Of a stretch of DNA of 64,000 nucleotides, positions 21,260 through 31,697 are shown one piece after another. A program made the translations under genes and the position numbers. The notes below the pieces were generated by a model. That model did no database searches. It was not told the origin of the DNA and saw only the letters and a list, made by a program, of their open reading frames with translations. Every line of letters starts with the position of its first letter. The stretch's first letter is position 1. Source of the stretch: Sphingomonas cavernae (GTDB taxonomy: Bacteria; Pseudomonadota; Alphaproteobacteria; Sphingomonadales; Sphingomonadaceae); the NCBI RefSeq assembly GCF_003590775.1, contig NZ_QYUM01000003.1:1428501-1492500 (forward strand), written 5' to 3'.

Positions 21260-21931
21260 TCAGTAGTCGGGGCGTGCCGCGCTGCGGGCCTCTAGCACCG
21301 CCCACAGGCCGCGATGCTGCGCGAGGATCTGCTGCGCGCCGAAGCCCAGCGCGCGTTCGACGCTCGGCGTTTCGGCTACCGCCATGGCGACCGTGCGCGT
21401 CTCGCGCTCGTCGGGAAGGCGCGCAGGCTGGATGGGAATGCTGAGCCGCTCGGCGGCCGTATCGAGCACGCGGCGGATCGCCTTCCAGTCCATTATCAGC
21501 GCGATCGCCGCGCCGAGTGCGCAGCCGATACGATCCGACTGGGCGAGCATCTCCAGCGCATGATGTTGTCCCATCACCGCAGCCTCGCATTCGGCCTGGC
21601 CGGGCGTGCTGGGAATTGGGCCCGCCGCGACGGTGATTCGCGTCAGATAGCCGCGTTCGCGCGCAAAGCCGTCGGCGGCATCGATCAGCCAGCCCCGCGC
21701 GGCGGCATGAACCGTCTTAGTCGCCGCGAGGTCGATCACGCCCGGATGACGTCCGTGAAGGACGCACAGATAATGGGCGGCATCGGCCAGATTACGCGTG
21801 GCGTGCCGTCCCGACAACAGGTCGGCGGAATGCGCATAGCCCTGCGCGCCCGATCCGTCCGCCTCGACCAGTGCTGCCAGCATCTCCGAAACGCCGCCGG
21901 TGCGCGCGGTCTGAATAGCCTGTGTCGCCAT
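21260..21931 (-). CDS. Conserved hypothetical protein, helical, His-rich in the centre
   Basis: 223 aa, no signal peptide or membrane segment. Predominantly helical and Ala-rich; visible segments include YAHSADLLSGRHATRNLADA, HYLCVLHGRHPGVIDLAAT and VMGQHHALEMLAQSDRIGCA. The gene has normal codon use and a start (ATG 21931) with no long antisense rival, so I take it as real, but I do not recognise the family. It stands alone between moxR and the siderophore receptor, on the same strand. Confidence 0.65.
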   Translation of the reverse strand: MATQAIQTARTGGVSEMLAALVEADGSGAQGYAHSADLLSGRHATRNLADAAHYLCVLHGRHPGVIDLAATKTVHAAARGWLIDAADGFARERGYLTRITVAAGPIPSTPGQAECEAAVMGQHHALEMLAQSDRIGCALGAAIALIMDWKAIRRVLDTAAERLSIPIQPARLPDERETRTVAMAVAETPSVERALGFGAQQILAQHRGLWAVLEARSAARPDY

Positions 21932-22082
21932 CCGAAATCCCCAAAATTATGCTGCGCCCGTGCCGGGCGACCAATCGTCTGAACGCCCTGCTATACCAGT
22001 CGCGTAAAGACGCGGTTTATTTTGCATTAGGACGCTGGTCAGGAATTGGCGGAGAGCGCGGCCGCCTGCGTCTCGTATCGTT

Positions 22083-24266
22083 TCAAAAACTGAAGCCGAG
22101 CGTCGCATTGACCGTGCGGCGGAGGCCCAGAAAGCAATCGCCGCGTCCGAGGCAGGTGGTGTAATATTTCTTGTCGAACAGATTGGTTGCGTTGACCGTC
22201 AATGTCCATGGCCCGCGACCGACGCCGATCAGCGCGTCGGCCAGCACATAGTCGGGGCTGGTGACGACGAAGCCACCGACCTGGCTTTCCGAAATGCTTT
22301 CATCGACATAGCGCACGCCCGCACCGAGCTGAAGCACCACCTCATCGCCCAGCGGCAGGGATTTCATCCCCCAGATCGAGGCGAGATGTTTGGGCACGCT
22401 TTCGACCTGAAGATCGCCGTTGGAACGATCCTTGGCGCGCGTGTAACTGTAGGTCGCGATGACGTCGAAATCGTCGGCGATCGTCTTCGATGCCTCGATC
22501 TCAAACCCCTGCGTCTTGATGACGCCCGTCTGGACCGAATTGAGCGGATTGGTCGGATCGGTCTGGAGGCGGTTCTCGTCCTTGAGATCATAGGCGGCAA
22601 GCGTGACGAAGGTCGTTGGGTCAGGCTGCCATTTGATGCCCAGTTCGTACTGCACGCCGCGCTGCGGCTTGAACGGGTTGCCGGTAAAGTCGCGGCCGGC
22701 GATCGGCAGGAAGGATTCGGAGTAGCTCAGATAGGGCACAAACCCGTCGCCGAGCTCGATCATCAGCCCGGCGCGCTTGGTAGTGGCCTTGTGAACGAGC
22801 TTGTCGCCGCCGACCGTCCGGTCCTCCGCGCGATCGCGCCGGATGCCCAGCACGACGATCGCCTTGTCGAATGCGCGCGTCTGGCTCTGGAGATAGACGC
22901 CGAGCTGTTGCTGGATATTTCGCTCCCCGTCGAAGAAGGGCGTGTCGACGATGTTGCCATAGACTGGCGCATAGGCGTCGACAGGCGTCGTCGAGGGCGC
23001 AAGACCCAGCAGGGGCATGCCGTCGATGTCAAAGGAAAGGCCCGAATAGCCGCCGGTCGACGTGGTGCGGTTGTTGTTGCGCGCATAGTCCACGCCCGCG
23101 AGGACCTTGTGGGTAAAGTTGCCGGTGGTGAAATCGAACTGGAGCTGGCTGTCGCTGCTCAGCGTCTCCGAACGGAAGACCTCGCCAAAGGAATAGCGGT
23201 TGAGCACGCGGCCGGATCCGCGCGCGGCATAATCGGGAAACCAGATGTTCAGATAGGGATCGGCCGCATCGAGATAGGGATCGACCGGATTGGTGTAGCT
23301 GTCGGCATAGTGGAGATACTGGTCCGACCTGAACCATTCGTAGCGGAAATTCTGGCGGAACTCGACGACGTGCGAGAACTGGTGCGAGAAATTGGCCGCG
23401 ATCCATTCGGTGTTGAGATCGACCTTGTCGGTCGAAGGCTCGCCGAGCTGGCGGCCCCAGGGGAGCCGGCCATTGGGTGCATCGAACAGCGTGCCGGTGA
23501 AGGGCAGGAACTGGCCGGTCCACCCGCTGTCGTCGTCCTGGACAAGACCGAGCAGCGTGAGATTGGTGTCCTCGCCCATCTGCCAGCTCAGCGACGCGCC
23601 CAGCATCCGGCGCTTCTCGCGGACGAAATCGGTCTGCGAATCGCTGTCGCGCCAGACGCCGATGACGCGGCCGGCGAGCTGGTCGCCCGCGATCGGGCCG
23701 GTCAGGTCGAAGCCGAGCTCCTTGCGATCGAAGGTGCCGTAGGAGCCAAAGAGTTCGCCATGCGTCTCGAACTCGGGTCGCTTGGTGACGATGTTGAGAA
23801 TGCCGCCGGTCGAGCCTTGGCCATAGAGCATCGAGGAGGGGCCACGCAGCACCTCTACGCGCGAGAGCGAGAAGATCTCGGGCTTGGATCCGGCGCGGTA
23901 GCCAAAGGTGCGACGCAGTCCGTCCTGATAGATCGGCGCCTCTGTCCCACGGATAAAGCCGTAGTCGCCACGCGTATCGAGGCCATAGGCCTCAGTGCGG
24001 ACACCCGCCGAATAGCGCAGCGTATCCTGAAGATTGAGCGCCCCCATCGCCTCGAAGCGGTCGACAGTGATGACGCTGATCGACTGCGGGGTTTCTATGA
24101 GCGGCGTATCAGTCTTCGTGCCCGCATCGGTTTCGACATTCTGACCGGTGACAATAATGACCTGGCCAGGGGACGGGGCGGTCGCAGGCCGCTCTTCCGC
24201 CCAGGCCGGATGCGCCGCGAACGCGCTGGAGGCCAGGAACAGCGCCTTCAGCGTCGTTTTCGGCAT
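22083..24266 (-). CDS. TonB-dependent siderophore receptor
   Basis: 727 aa outer-membrane receptor. Signal peptide 1-23 (ends HPAWA). A plug domain follows (TPLIETPQSISVITVDRF, LNLQDTLRYSAGVRTEAYGL, RVEVLRGPSSMLYGQGSTGG, ILNIVTKRP), with the spacing of TonB-dependent siderophore receptors such as ferrichrome/pseudobactin types; the barrel ends with NLFDKKYYTTC and the terminal F typical of porin-like proteins. ATG 24266 has AGGGGGA upstream. Ligand unknown: probably a ferric siderophore. The LuxR-type gene lies directly upstream on the same strand and could control it. Confidence 0.93.
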   Translation of the reverse strand: MPKTTLKALFLASSAFAAHPAWAEERPATAPSPGQVIIVTGQNVETDAGTKTDTPLIETPQSISVITVDRFEAMGALNLQDTLRYSAGVRTEAYGLDTRGDYGFIRGTEAPIYQDGLRRTFGYRAGSKPEIFSLSRVEVLRGPSSMLYGQGSTGGILNIVTKRPEFETHGELFGSYGTFDRKELGFDLTGPIAGDQLAGRVIGVWRDSDSQTDFVREKRRMLGASLSWQMGEDTNLTLLGLVQDDDSGWTGQFLPFTGTLFDAPNGRLPWGRQLGEPSTDKVDLNTEWIAANFSHQFSHVVEFRQNFRYEWFRSDQYLHYADSYTNPVDPYLDAADPYLNIWFPDYAARGSGRVLNRYSFGEVFRSETLSSDSQLQFDFTTGNFTHKVLAGVDYARNNNRTTSTGGYSGLSFDIDGMPLLGLAPSTTPVDAYAPVYGNIVDTPFFDGERNIQQQLGVYLQSQTRAFDKAIVVLGIRRDRAEDRTVGGDKLVHKATTKRAGLMIELGDGFVPYLSYSESFLPIAGRDFTGNPFKPQRGVQYELGIKWQPDPTTFVTLAAYDLKDENRLQTDPTNPLNSVQTGVIKTQGFEIEASKTIADDFDVIATYSYTRAKDRSNGDLQVESVPKHLASIWGMKSLPLGDEVVLQLGAGVRYVDESISESQVGGFVVTSPDYVLADALIGVGRGPWTLTVNATNLFDKKYYTTCLGRGDCFLGLRRTVNATLGFSF

Positions 24267-24448
24267 GTTGATTATCCCCCTGCGAAACGGGTGCTGTTCC
24301 CGAATTGAAGCTGAACCCAACATGTACCGTGTCCGCTGATGCGGGGCACCCGCGTGAAGTTGCTGTGCGTAAAGCGAAGATGGGGCCAGCCAAGCCGAAG
24401 CTCCGGACGGAGGCGGTTCCCGCGCGATGCTCTGCGAGAAAATGCCCG

Positions 24449-25471
24449 TCAATGCAGCCGGTTGATGAGTTCGACCTTCGAGTTGATCCGCAGTTTGGTG
24501 TAGATTGACGAAATCTGGTTCCGGATGGTCGCCGAGCTGACTCCACGAAGCATTGCGATCTTGCCGCTGCTGTGGCCCGCCGCGAAGAGTTTGGCCACCT
24601 CGAGCTCAGCATGGCTCAGCGGCGAGCTATCCCGCGGCGTGCGCGCGATGACGTGGCAAAAATCATCCCGTCCAACCAGCTCTATTTCAAGCCGCCCGAT
24701 GACAGCGCTCATCATTCCGCCTTTTACCAAAGCCGCTATGTCGGGTGGAAGGTCGGGCCCCGTCCATTCGGGAAAGCACGATGTCATCAGTTTCCCGAAC
24801 TGCGGCTCGGCTGTGCAAATGGCGCCTTTCCAGTCCGTGATGGCATGCGCTGCAACCATAAGCGCTTCGCCGTTTTGACGGCGTTCGTCCTTGCCCGAAA
24901 TTTCGAGAAACTGCCTCTGCCGCCAAGCATTGTGCATGTGGCCCGCGAATCTCTTCTTCAATATTCTTTCCGCCGGAGTGAAGGGGCGCGCTCGATCAGA
25001 GCGCCATAAGACAATTCCCTGCCAAATATTGAGTAGCGGATCGCCGATCGCCACGCCCATCGTGTATTCAATGCCCAAGGCCTGGGCGAAATTTACGTAC
25101 AGAAAAGACGATCTGTAATCTTCGATGGACATCGTATCTTCGATGCATACCGGTTCACCAGGCGTTGCCATGGCCATCTGCGACACGAGATCATGATCCT
25201 TGAACTCGGTGCCAAACCGGATGGGAACGCTTTGGTCCTGGCCGATAATGCTCATTGTGTGAATATCGAGAATGGCCGTTCCCGCGGCCTGCGGATAGGC
25301 TCGATACGAAACCCAAACCGCTGAATCGAACTTTATCAGCTCGGCCAGCCGCTCAAAGCCAAAGGCGCGGAAGGCATCGAGAGGCACCGACAAGACTCCG
25401 GCGTATAAGCGCGCGACCACTTCGTCGAATTCGTCATATCCATCATAGTGATAGGAATCGGAGTCACGCAT
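24449..25471 (-). CDS. LuxR-family (HTH) transcriptional regulator
   Basis: 340 aa. The C-terminal ~55 residues (LSHAELEVAKLFAAGHSSGK, then GVSSATIRNQISSIYTKLRI) form a LuxR/GerE helix-turn-helix. The N-terminal ~270 residues show no receiver phosphorylation site and no clear autoinducer-binding signature; they may be a PAS/GAF-like sensor. Hand counting gives about 52% G+C for 25081-25320, well below most of the window, which suggests later acquisition. It lies upstream of the siderophore receptor (182 bases) and divergent from a TbpB-like lipoprotein (156 bases), so it may regulate either. Confidence 0.86.
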   Translation of the reverse strand: MRDSDSYHYDGYDEFDEVVARLYAGVLSVPLDAFRAFGFERLAELIKFDSAVWVSYRAYPQAAGTAILDIHTMSIIGQDQSVPIRFGTEFKDHDLVSQMAMATPGEPVCIEDTMSIEDYRSSFLYVNFAQALGIEYTMGVAIGDPLLNIWQGIVLWRSDRARPFTPAERILKKRFAGHMHNAWRQRQFLEISGKDERRQNGEALMVAAHAITDWKGAICTAEPQFGKLMTSCFPEWTGPDLPPDIAALVKGGMMSAVIGRLEIELVGRDDFCHVIARTPRDSSPLSHAELEVAKLFAAGHSSGKIAMLRGVSSATIRNQISSIYTKLRINSKVELINRLH

Positions 25472-25627
25472 AAGTCGCTCGCACTGGCAGGTTGTTGCTC
25501 ATTTTGGCCAAAATGCCGCAAGAATGATGCAGATGCACTATTTCCTATGGATTAGTTCTCTTTCATCCTGACGCCCGAACAACGCAATCCGCGGCGACTT
25601 CTGGTCCAGCGATGGCGGAGAATATCC

Positions 25628-26605
25628 ATGCATGTGAAATGGTGCGGATATCGGGTGCTTTGGCCGCTCATGCTCGTCGGCATGGCGGGTTGTGGCGGTG
25701 AAGGAAGTTCTGGCACTTCCGGAACGATCGTCACGATGCCGTTCGCACCCGCGCCGGCTCCGCAGCCTTCCCCGACGCCGTCTCCCACTCCATCCCCTCC
25801 ACAAGCCGGGCTGAATGCGAGCATCGGGCTTCAACAACTAGCGGATTTTCCCACGCTTGCCTGGTTTTACCGCAACTCTGTACCTGGCGAGGCGAACGGA
25901 ACCGACCCCGTCCAGTTCGGGTGGGATTCGGCGCTCAGAGCGAGCATCATGACCCTGCCGGGGGTGCCGCGCAGCTATCTGGATGTCCTGGCGACCGAAA
26001 CCGGCGACGACTTCAGCGGCTCCATCTTGCAGCCCGCTGGCGGCATTGTCGTCTACATGCTTCGCCCCGGGATCCAAAACCGCGTTCTGGCGCTGAGCAG
26101 CACCAGCGTCGGCTATTTCGGCTGGTCGCCGATCGGCGCTTCTGCGCGCGATCGAATCCAGGGCGTGTTCGGCTATGGCGTGCCGAGCACGACGGCTGAC
26201 ATTCCGACGAGCGGCGTCGCAAGCTTCTCGCTCTATGGCTATGCGGCCGCTCGTCCCGCGGGTGTCAACAGCGACCCCATATTCTATCAGTTCCTCGGAA
26301 GCGCTGAATTCGACCTCTCGTTACGGGCAGTTCGCGGATCCTTCGCCACCGGGAATCTGACGGGCTACCCGTCGAGGGGAAGTCTCGCGGAGCGATTCGA
26401 ATTCTCGCAGGCGTCGTTCAAATCCGACGGGACATTCACCGGCACGCTGACGGTGCCAGGCATGACCGGCGCCGGTGAGTACGAAGGATCATTCACCGGC
26501 CCGGGCGCTGGCGAGCTCATGCTGCGATGGAAGGCGCCCTATCGCGATCCAGCGACAGGACGCACCGACATGATCTACGGCGTCCTCGTGGGCAAAAAGA
26601 ACTGA
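25628..26605 (+). CDS. TbpB-like (transferrin-binding-protein B-like) lipoprotein
   Basis: 325 aa. Lipobox VGMAGC with Cys22 marks a lipoprotein. A Pro-rich linker (APAPAPQPSPTPSPTPSPP) is followed by a beta-rich domain that ends GAGEYEGSFTGPGAGELMLR and DMIYGVLVGKKN, the closing strands of TbpB-like barrels in alphaproteobacteria (the GxFxGPxAxE pattern). Family members capture host or environmental ligands at the cell surface, often beside a TonB receptor. It is divergent from the LuxR gene. The ligand is unknown. Confidence 0.75.
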   Translation: MHVKWCGYRVLWPLMLVGMAGCGGEGSSGTSGTIVTMPFAPAPAPQPSPTPSPTPSPPQAGLNASIGLQQLADFPTLAWFYRNSVPGEANGTDPVQFGWDSALRASIMTLPGVPRSYLDVLATETGDDFSGSILQPAGGIVVYMLRPGIQNRVLALSSTSVGYFGWSPIGASARDRIQGVFGYGVPSTTADIPTSGVASFSLYGYAAARPAGVNSDPIFYQFLGSAEFDLSLRAVRGSFATGNLTGYPSRGSLAERFEFSQASFKSDGTFTGTLTVPGMTGAGEYEGSFTGPGAGELMLRWKAPYRDPATGRTDMIYGVLVGKKN

Positions 26606-26623
26606 ACCACGAAAACCGTCGCC

Positions 26624-26685
26624 AGAGCCTGATCGGTTGAGGTGGAAGCACTTCGTGCTTCCGCCGATGCCGTGAATCAGGCTCT
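26624..26685. terminator. Nested hairpin between convergent genes
   Basis: An outer 10-base perfect stem (26624-26633 with 26676-26685) encloses a hairpin with 8-base perfect arms (26644-26651 and 26655-26662, loop TTC) that extends by three more pairs with one wobble. It fills the gap between the lipoprotein and rpoD, both of which end here. No T-run follows on either side, so it could be a bidirectional terminator or a repeat element. Confidence 0.55.
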
Positions 26686-26717
26686 ATTCAAACGATCAAG
26701 GTCTAGGCAGGGCGGTT

Positions 26718-28751
<2,034 letters not shown>

Positions 28752-28770
28752 GTATTCGCCTTGTCCCAAG

Positions 28771-30624
28771 TCACCCACCGGCATCATCGTCGCCCTGTTT
28801 CAGCGCCGCGAGCCTTGCTTCTGCCTCATCTCGAGCCGCGCGCAACCGGCGCAACTCTTCAAAAACATCGTCGTCCGTTTCGCGTTCCAGCCGTGCCGTC
28901 GCGGCAGCCAGTGCGGCGTCGAGCTCCGGGCGAATTGCCAGCGCCTCTATAGTCAAAGCCAGATCACGCCGTATTATATCCGGATCGGCATTGCTTCGCT
29001 TCGCGGAAAAGGCAAGCCTGTTTGTCGTGCGCAGCCGCTTGGCAAGCGTCTCCAAGCCCGCGGCAGCCAATATGGGGTCAAGCAACGCCCGATCAAGATG
29101 CGGAATGGTAAGTCCGGCATCGATCAATGTCGTGCGCAATTGTTCCAGCGCAGGATCGCCTAGTTGCAGCGCGGAAATCGCCTCCGCGTGCGGTGCGATC
29201 ACGCTCGGGTGATCGAGCAACCCTGCGAAAACGAGCCGCGCCATGGCGGGATCGGTGCCCTCCTGGCTGACCGTGCGCGCGATGCCCGAAACGGGCCGTT
29301 CGGGCGGTTGCCAGCGTCCGCCGGGACGCGGCCGAAAGGGCTGCTGGGGGCGAAAATCGCGACGCTGCCCGTAGAGCGCGTCGAAACGTTCGCGGAATTC
29401 TGCGAAATATTGTTCTCGCACGTCGCCGTCGCCGATCGCCTTGGCATGCGCGTTGAGCCGGCGACGCAGTCCGGCGCGCGCCTCGGGGGTATCGAGTGGT
29501 TCGGCCGCGTGTTCGTGGCGCCACAGCCGGTCGGCGAGCCCTTCGGGGCTGACGGCGAGCGCCTCGAAGGCCTGGCGACCGCCCGATTTGACGAGATCGT
29601 CGGGATCCTGCCCCGCAGGAAGCGTCAGGAAGCGGAGCGAGCGGCCAGGTTCGAGATGGGGCAGGGCACGCTCTGCGGCGCGGATCGAGGCTTTTTGCCC
29701 CGCATTGTCGCCATCGAAGCAGAGGATCGGCGTCTCGGTCATCCGCCACAGCCGCTCGATCTGCATTTCGGTCAGCGCGGTGCCGAGCGGGGCGACCGCC
29801 TCCTCGATCCCGGCCTGCGCGAGCGCGATCACGTCCATATAGCCTTCAACGACGATCACGCGCCCCGATTTGCGCGCGGCGGGAGCGGCGCGATCGAGAT
29901 TGTAAAGCGTACGCCCCTTGTCGAAGAGAGGCGTGTCGGGGGAATTCAGATATTTGGGTTCGCCCGAACCGAGGATACGGCCGCCGAACGCGATCACGCG
30001 CCCGCGCTGGTCGCGGATCGGGATCATCAGCCGCCCGCGGAAGCGGTCATAGGGCTCTCGCTCACCCTCTGGTGCGATCAGAAGACCGGCCTCGATCAGC
30101 GTGTCCTCGCCGAAATCCTTGAGCGCGGCCTTGAGACGCCCACGCGAATCGGGCGCGAAACCGAACCCGAAAGCCTTGCGGGTCTTGTCCGAAATACCGC
30201 GTTTCTTGAGATAGGTGCGCGCTTCCGCACCATCGATTCCCGCCAGTTGCTCCTCGAGCCAGTGCTGGGCGCGCTCCATCGCGGCGTGGAGCCCGGTGGC
30301 ACGTTCGGCGCGTTCCTGTGCTTGCGGATCGGGGGCTGGGACCTCCATCCCCGCGGTCTGCGCGAGTTCCTTGACGGCATCCATGAAGGGCAGGCCGCGC
30401 TGGTCGGTCATCCAGCGTATGGCATCGCCATGCGCCGAGCAGCCAAAGCAGTGGTAGAAGCCCTTCTCGTCGTTGATGTAGAAGCTGGGCGTCTTTTCGT
30501 TGTGAAAGGGGCAGCACGCCTTGAACTCGCGCCCCGCGCGCTGGAGTTTCACGCTCTTGCCAATAAGCGCGGAGAGCAGGGTGCGGGCGCGGAGCTCGTC
30601 GAGGAATTGCGGGGTGAGGGTCAT
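28771..30624 (-). CDS. dnaG: DNA primase
   Basis: 617 aa. Synthesises RNA primers at the replication fork. The CHC2 zinc domain is seen with CPFH at 38-41 and YHCFGC at 57-62, followed by the primase core with [15 protein letters not shown] and the [15 protein letters not shown] near residue 260, and the helicase-binding C-terminal domain that ends in a coiled coil. Its ATG overlaps the stop of the GIY-YIG gene (ATGA). Part of a GIY-YIG - dnaG - rpoD transcription order on the minus strand. Confidence 0.96.
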   Translation of the reverse strand: MTLTPQFLDELRARTLLSALIGKSVKLQRAGREFKACCPFHNEKTPSFYINDEKGFYHCFGCSAHGDAIRWMTDQRGLPFMDAVKELAQTAGMEVPAPDPQAQERAERATGLHAAMERAQHWLEEQLAGIDGAEARTYLKKRGISDKTRKAFGFGFAPDSRGRLKAALKDFGEDTLIEAGLLIAPEGEREPYDRFRGRLMIPIRDQRGRVIAFGGRILGSGEPKYLNSPDTPLFDKGRTLYNLDRAAPAARKSGRVIVVEGYMDVIALAQAGIEEAVAPLGTALTEMQIERLWRMTETPILCFDGDNAGQKASIRAAERALPHLEPGRSLRFLTLPAGQDPDDLVKSGGRQAFEALAVSPEGLADRLWRHEHAAEPLDTPEARAGLRRRLNAHAKAIGDGDVREQYFAEFRERFDALYGQRRDFRPQQPFRPRPGGRWQPPERPVSGIARTVSQEGTDPAMARLVFAGLLDHPSVIAPHAEAISALQLGDPALEQLRTTLIDAGLTIPHLDRALLDPILAAAGLETLAKRLRTTNRLAFSAKRSNADPDIIRRDLALTIEALAIRPELDAALAAATARLERETDDDVFEELRRLRAARDEAEARLAALKQGDDDAGG

Positions 30625-30998
30625 TTGGGAGTCGAAAGGCGTCCCTCGACTTCGCTCGGGACGAACGGAAAGGCTGGTTCCTCATCCCCGCTTGTCCCGA
30701 GCGAAGTCGAGGGACGTTCCTTCGGCGGTTTGCTGTAGAAGGACAGGGCGTCCCAGTCGCCCCGGATCAGCGCTTCCTTCTTGGCCCGCGACCACGGCTT
30801 GATCCGGCGCTCGGCTTCGAGCGCCTCCAAGCGAGTCTGGAAGTATTCGCTCCAGAAAAGCGCCACCGGCCGACGTCGGGAAGTGAAATCACAAAAACCA
30901 CCGGTTTGATGCTCGGCCATGCGGCGCTCCAGATCATCGGTCTGGCCTGTATAGTATCGGCCATCCGAGCATTTCAGAATATAAACCCAGAACGCCAT
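30621..30998 (-). CDS. GIY-YIG nuclease-type protein with repeat-encoded C-terminus
   Basis: 125 aa from ATG 30998. The first ~90 residues match small UPF0213-type GIY-YIG proteins: FWVYILKCSDGRYYTGQTDD (the GIY-YIG motif appears as VYIL/YYTG), then SEYFQTRLEALEAERRIKPW. The last ~32 residues (PSTSLGTSG and [15 protein letters not shown]) are encoded by the 22-base palindrome pair at 30641-30715 and are not part of the fold. The gene ends in ATGA with dnaG. Such proteins are common and of unclear role; the catalytic Glu was not located with confidence. Confidence 0.8.
   Translation of the reverse strand: MAFWVYILKCSDGRYYTGQTDDLERRMAEHQTGGFCDFTSRRRPVALFWSEYFQTRLEALEAERRIKPWSRAKKEALIRGDWDALSFYSKPPKERPSTSLGTSGDEEPAFPFVPSEVEGRLSTPK
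30641..30715. repeat. 22-base inverted repeat (PSTSLGT/VPSEVEG-type palindromic element)
   Basis: Arms at 30641-30662 and 30694-30715 are perfect 22-base reverse complements separated by 31 bases. Each arm is itself an imperfect palindrome (GTCC/GGAC ends). The same unit recurs, with four differences between arms, at 31021-31096. Here the element lies inside a reading frame, giving the tail of the GIY-YIG protein. Confidence 0.85.
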
Positions 30999-31020
30999 GC
31001 CGGGACTGTGCAACACCTGA

Positions 31021-31096
31021 CCCGTTCGTGTCGAGCGAAGTCGAGACACGTCCGCTCTGGCGCCCGCGTCCCTCGACTTCGCTCGGGACGAACGGG
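31021..31096. repeat. Second copy of the palindromic element, intergenic
   Basis: Arms of 30 bases at 31021-31050 and 31067-31096 are reverse complements with four mismatches; the core TCGAGCGAAGTCGA is identical to the copy inside the GIY-YIG gene. It lies upstream of the GIY-YIG gene and downstream of the YqeY gene, 19 bases after the latter's stop, and may act as its terminator. Confidence 0.8.
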
Positions 31097-31115
31097 GAAA
31101 GTTCGGTTCTTTTTC

Positions 31116-31568
31116 CTATCCCAAAGCCGCCTTCACCAGCCCGCTCGCCTTGCTCATGTCGAGCTGCGGGCCGTGGCGTTCCTTGAGCGCCGCCATCACC
31201 TTGCCCATGTCCTTGACGCTTTCTGCACCCGTCTCGGCCTTGATCGCCTCGATCGCCGCCCGGGTTTCGTCCTCGCTCATCTGCTGGGGCAGGAAGCGTT
31301 CGATCACCGCGACCTCGGCCTGTTCAGCCGCGGCCAGTTCTGCGCGGCCGCCCTTTTCATACATGTCGATCGATTCGCGGCGCTGCTTCACCATCTTTTG
31401 CAGCACCTCGACGACGAGCGCGTCGTCATTCTCAGGCGCCTTGCCCGTGCGCGCCTCGATGTCGCGGTTCTTGATGGCGGCCTGGATCAGGCGCGTGGCG
31501 GCGGTGGTTTCCTTGTCGCCGGCCTTCATGGCGGCGATCTGCGCGGCTTTAATCTCGTCGCGAATCAT
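31116..31568 (-). CDS. GatB/YqeY domain protein
   Basis: 150 aa helical cytoplasmic protein. Segments AATRLIQAAIKNRDIEAR, DALVVEVLQKMVKQRRESI, RFLPQQMSEDE and DMGKVMAALKERHGPQLDMS match YqeY, which resembles the tail domain of the tRNA amidotransferase GatB and may bind tRNA. A conserved neighbour of dnaG/rpoD in many bacteria. Divergent from carA across 129 bases. Confidence 0.9.
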   Translation of the reverse strand: MIRDEIKAAQIAAMKAGDKETTAATRLIQAAIKNRDIEARTGKAPENDDALVVEVLQKMVKQRRESIDMYEKGGRAELAAAEQAEVAVIERFLPQQMSEDETRAAIEAIKAETGAESVKDMGKVMAALKERHGPQLDMSKASGLVKAALG

Positions 31569-31697
31569 GGGGTGCTTTCGGCTGAACTTTCGGAAAGAAC
31601 CAGCTTAGCGGCGCCACGCGGATTTTAATAGATTGACCCGGCTGAGCATGGCACCTAGTGACGCGGCCGTTTAACCGACAGCCCAGGAGCACATGTC

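Noticed and set aside
22386-24308. A 640-codon plus-strand frame opposite the siderophore receptor
   Set aside because: Antisense shadow of a clear TonB-dependent receptor.
29164-30738. A 524-codon plus-strand frame opposite dnaG
   Set aside because: Antisense shadow; dnaG is complete with zinc, TOPRIM and C-terminal domains.
30641-31096. Repeated palindromes as a CRISPR array
   Set aside because: Only two unit pairs, no regular spacers, no cas genes, and one copy lies in a coding frame.
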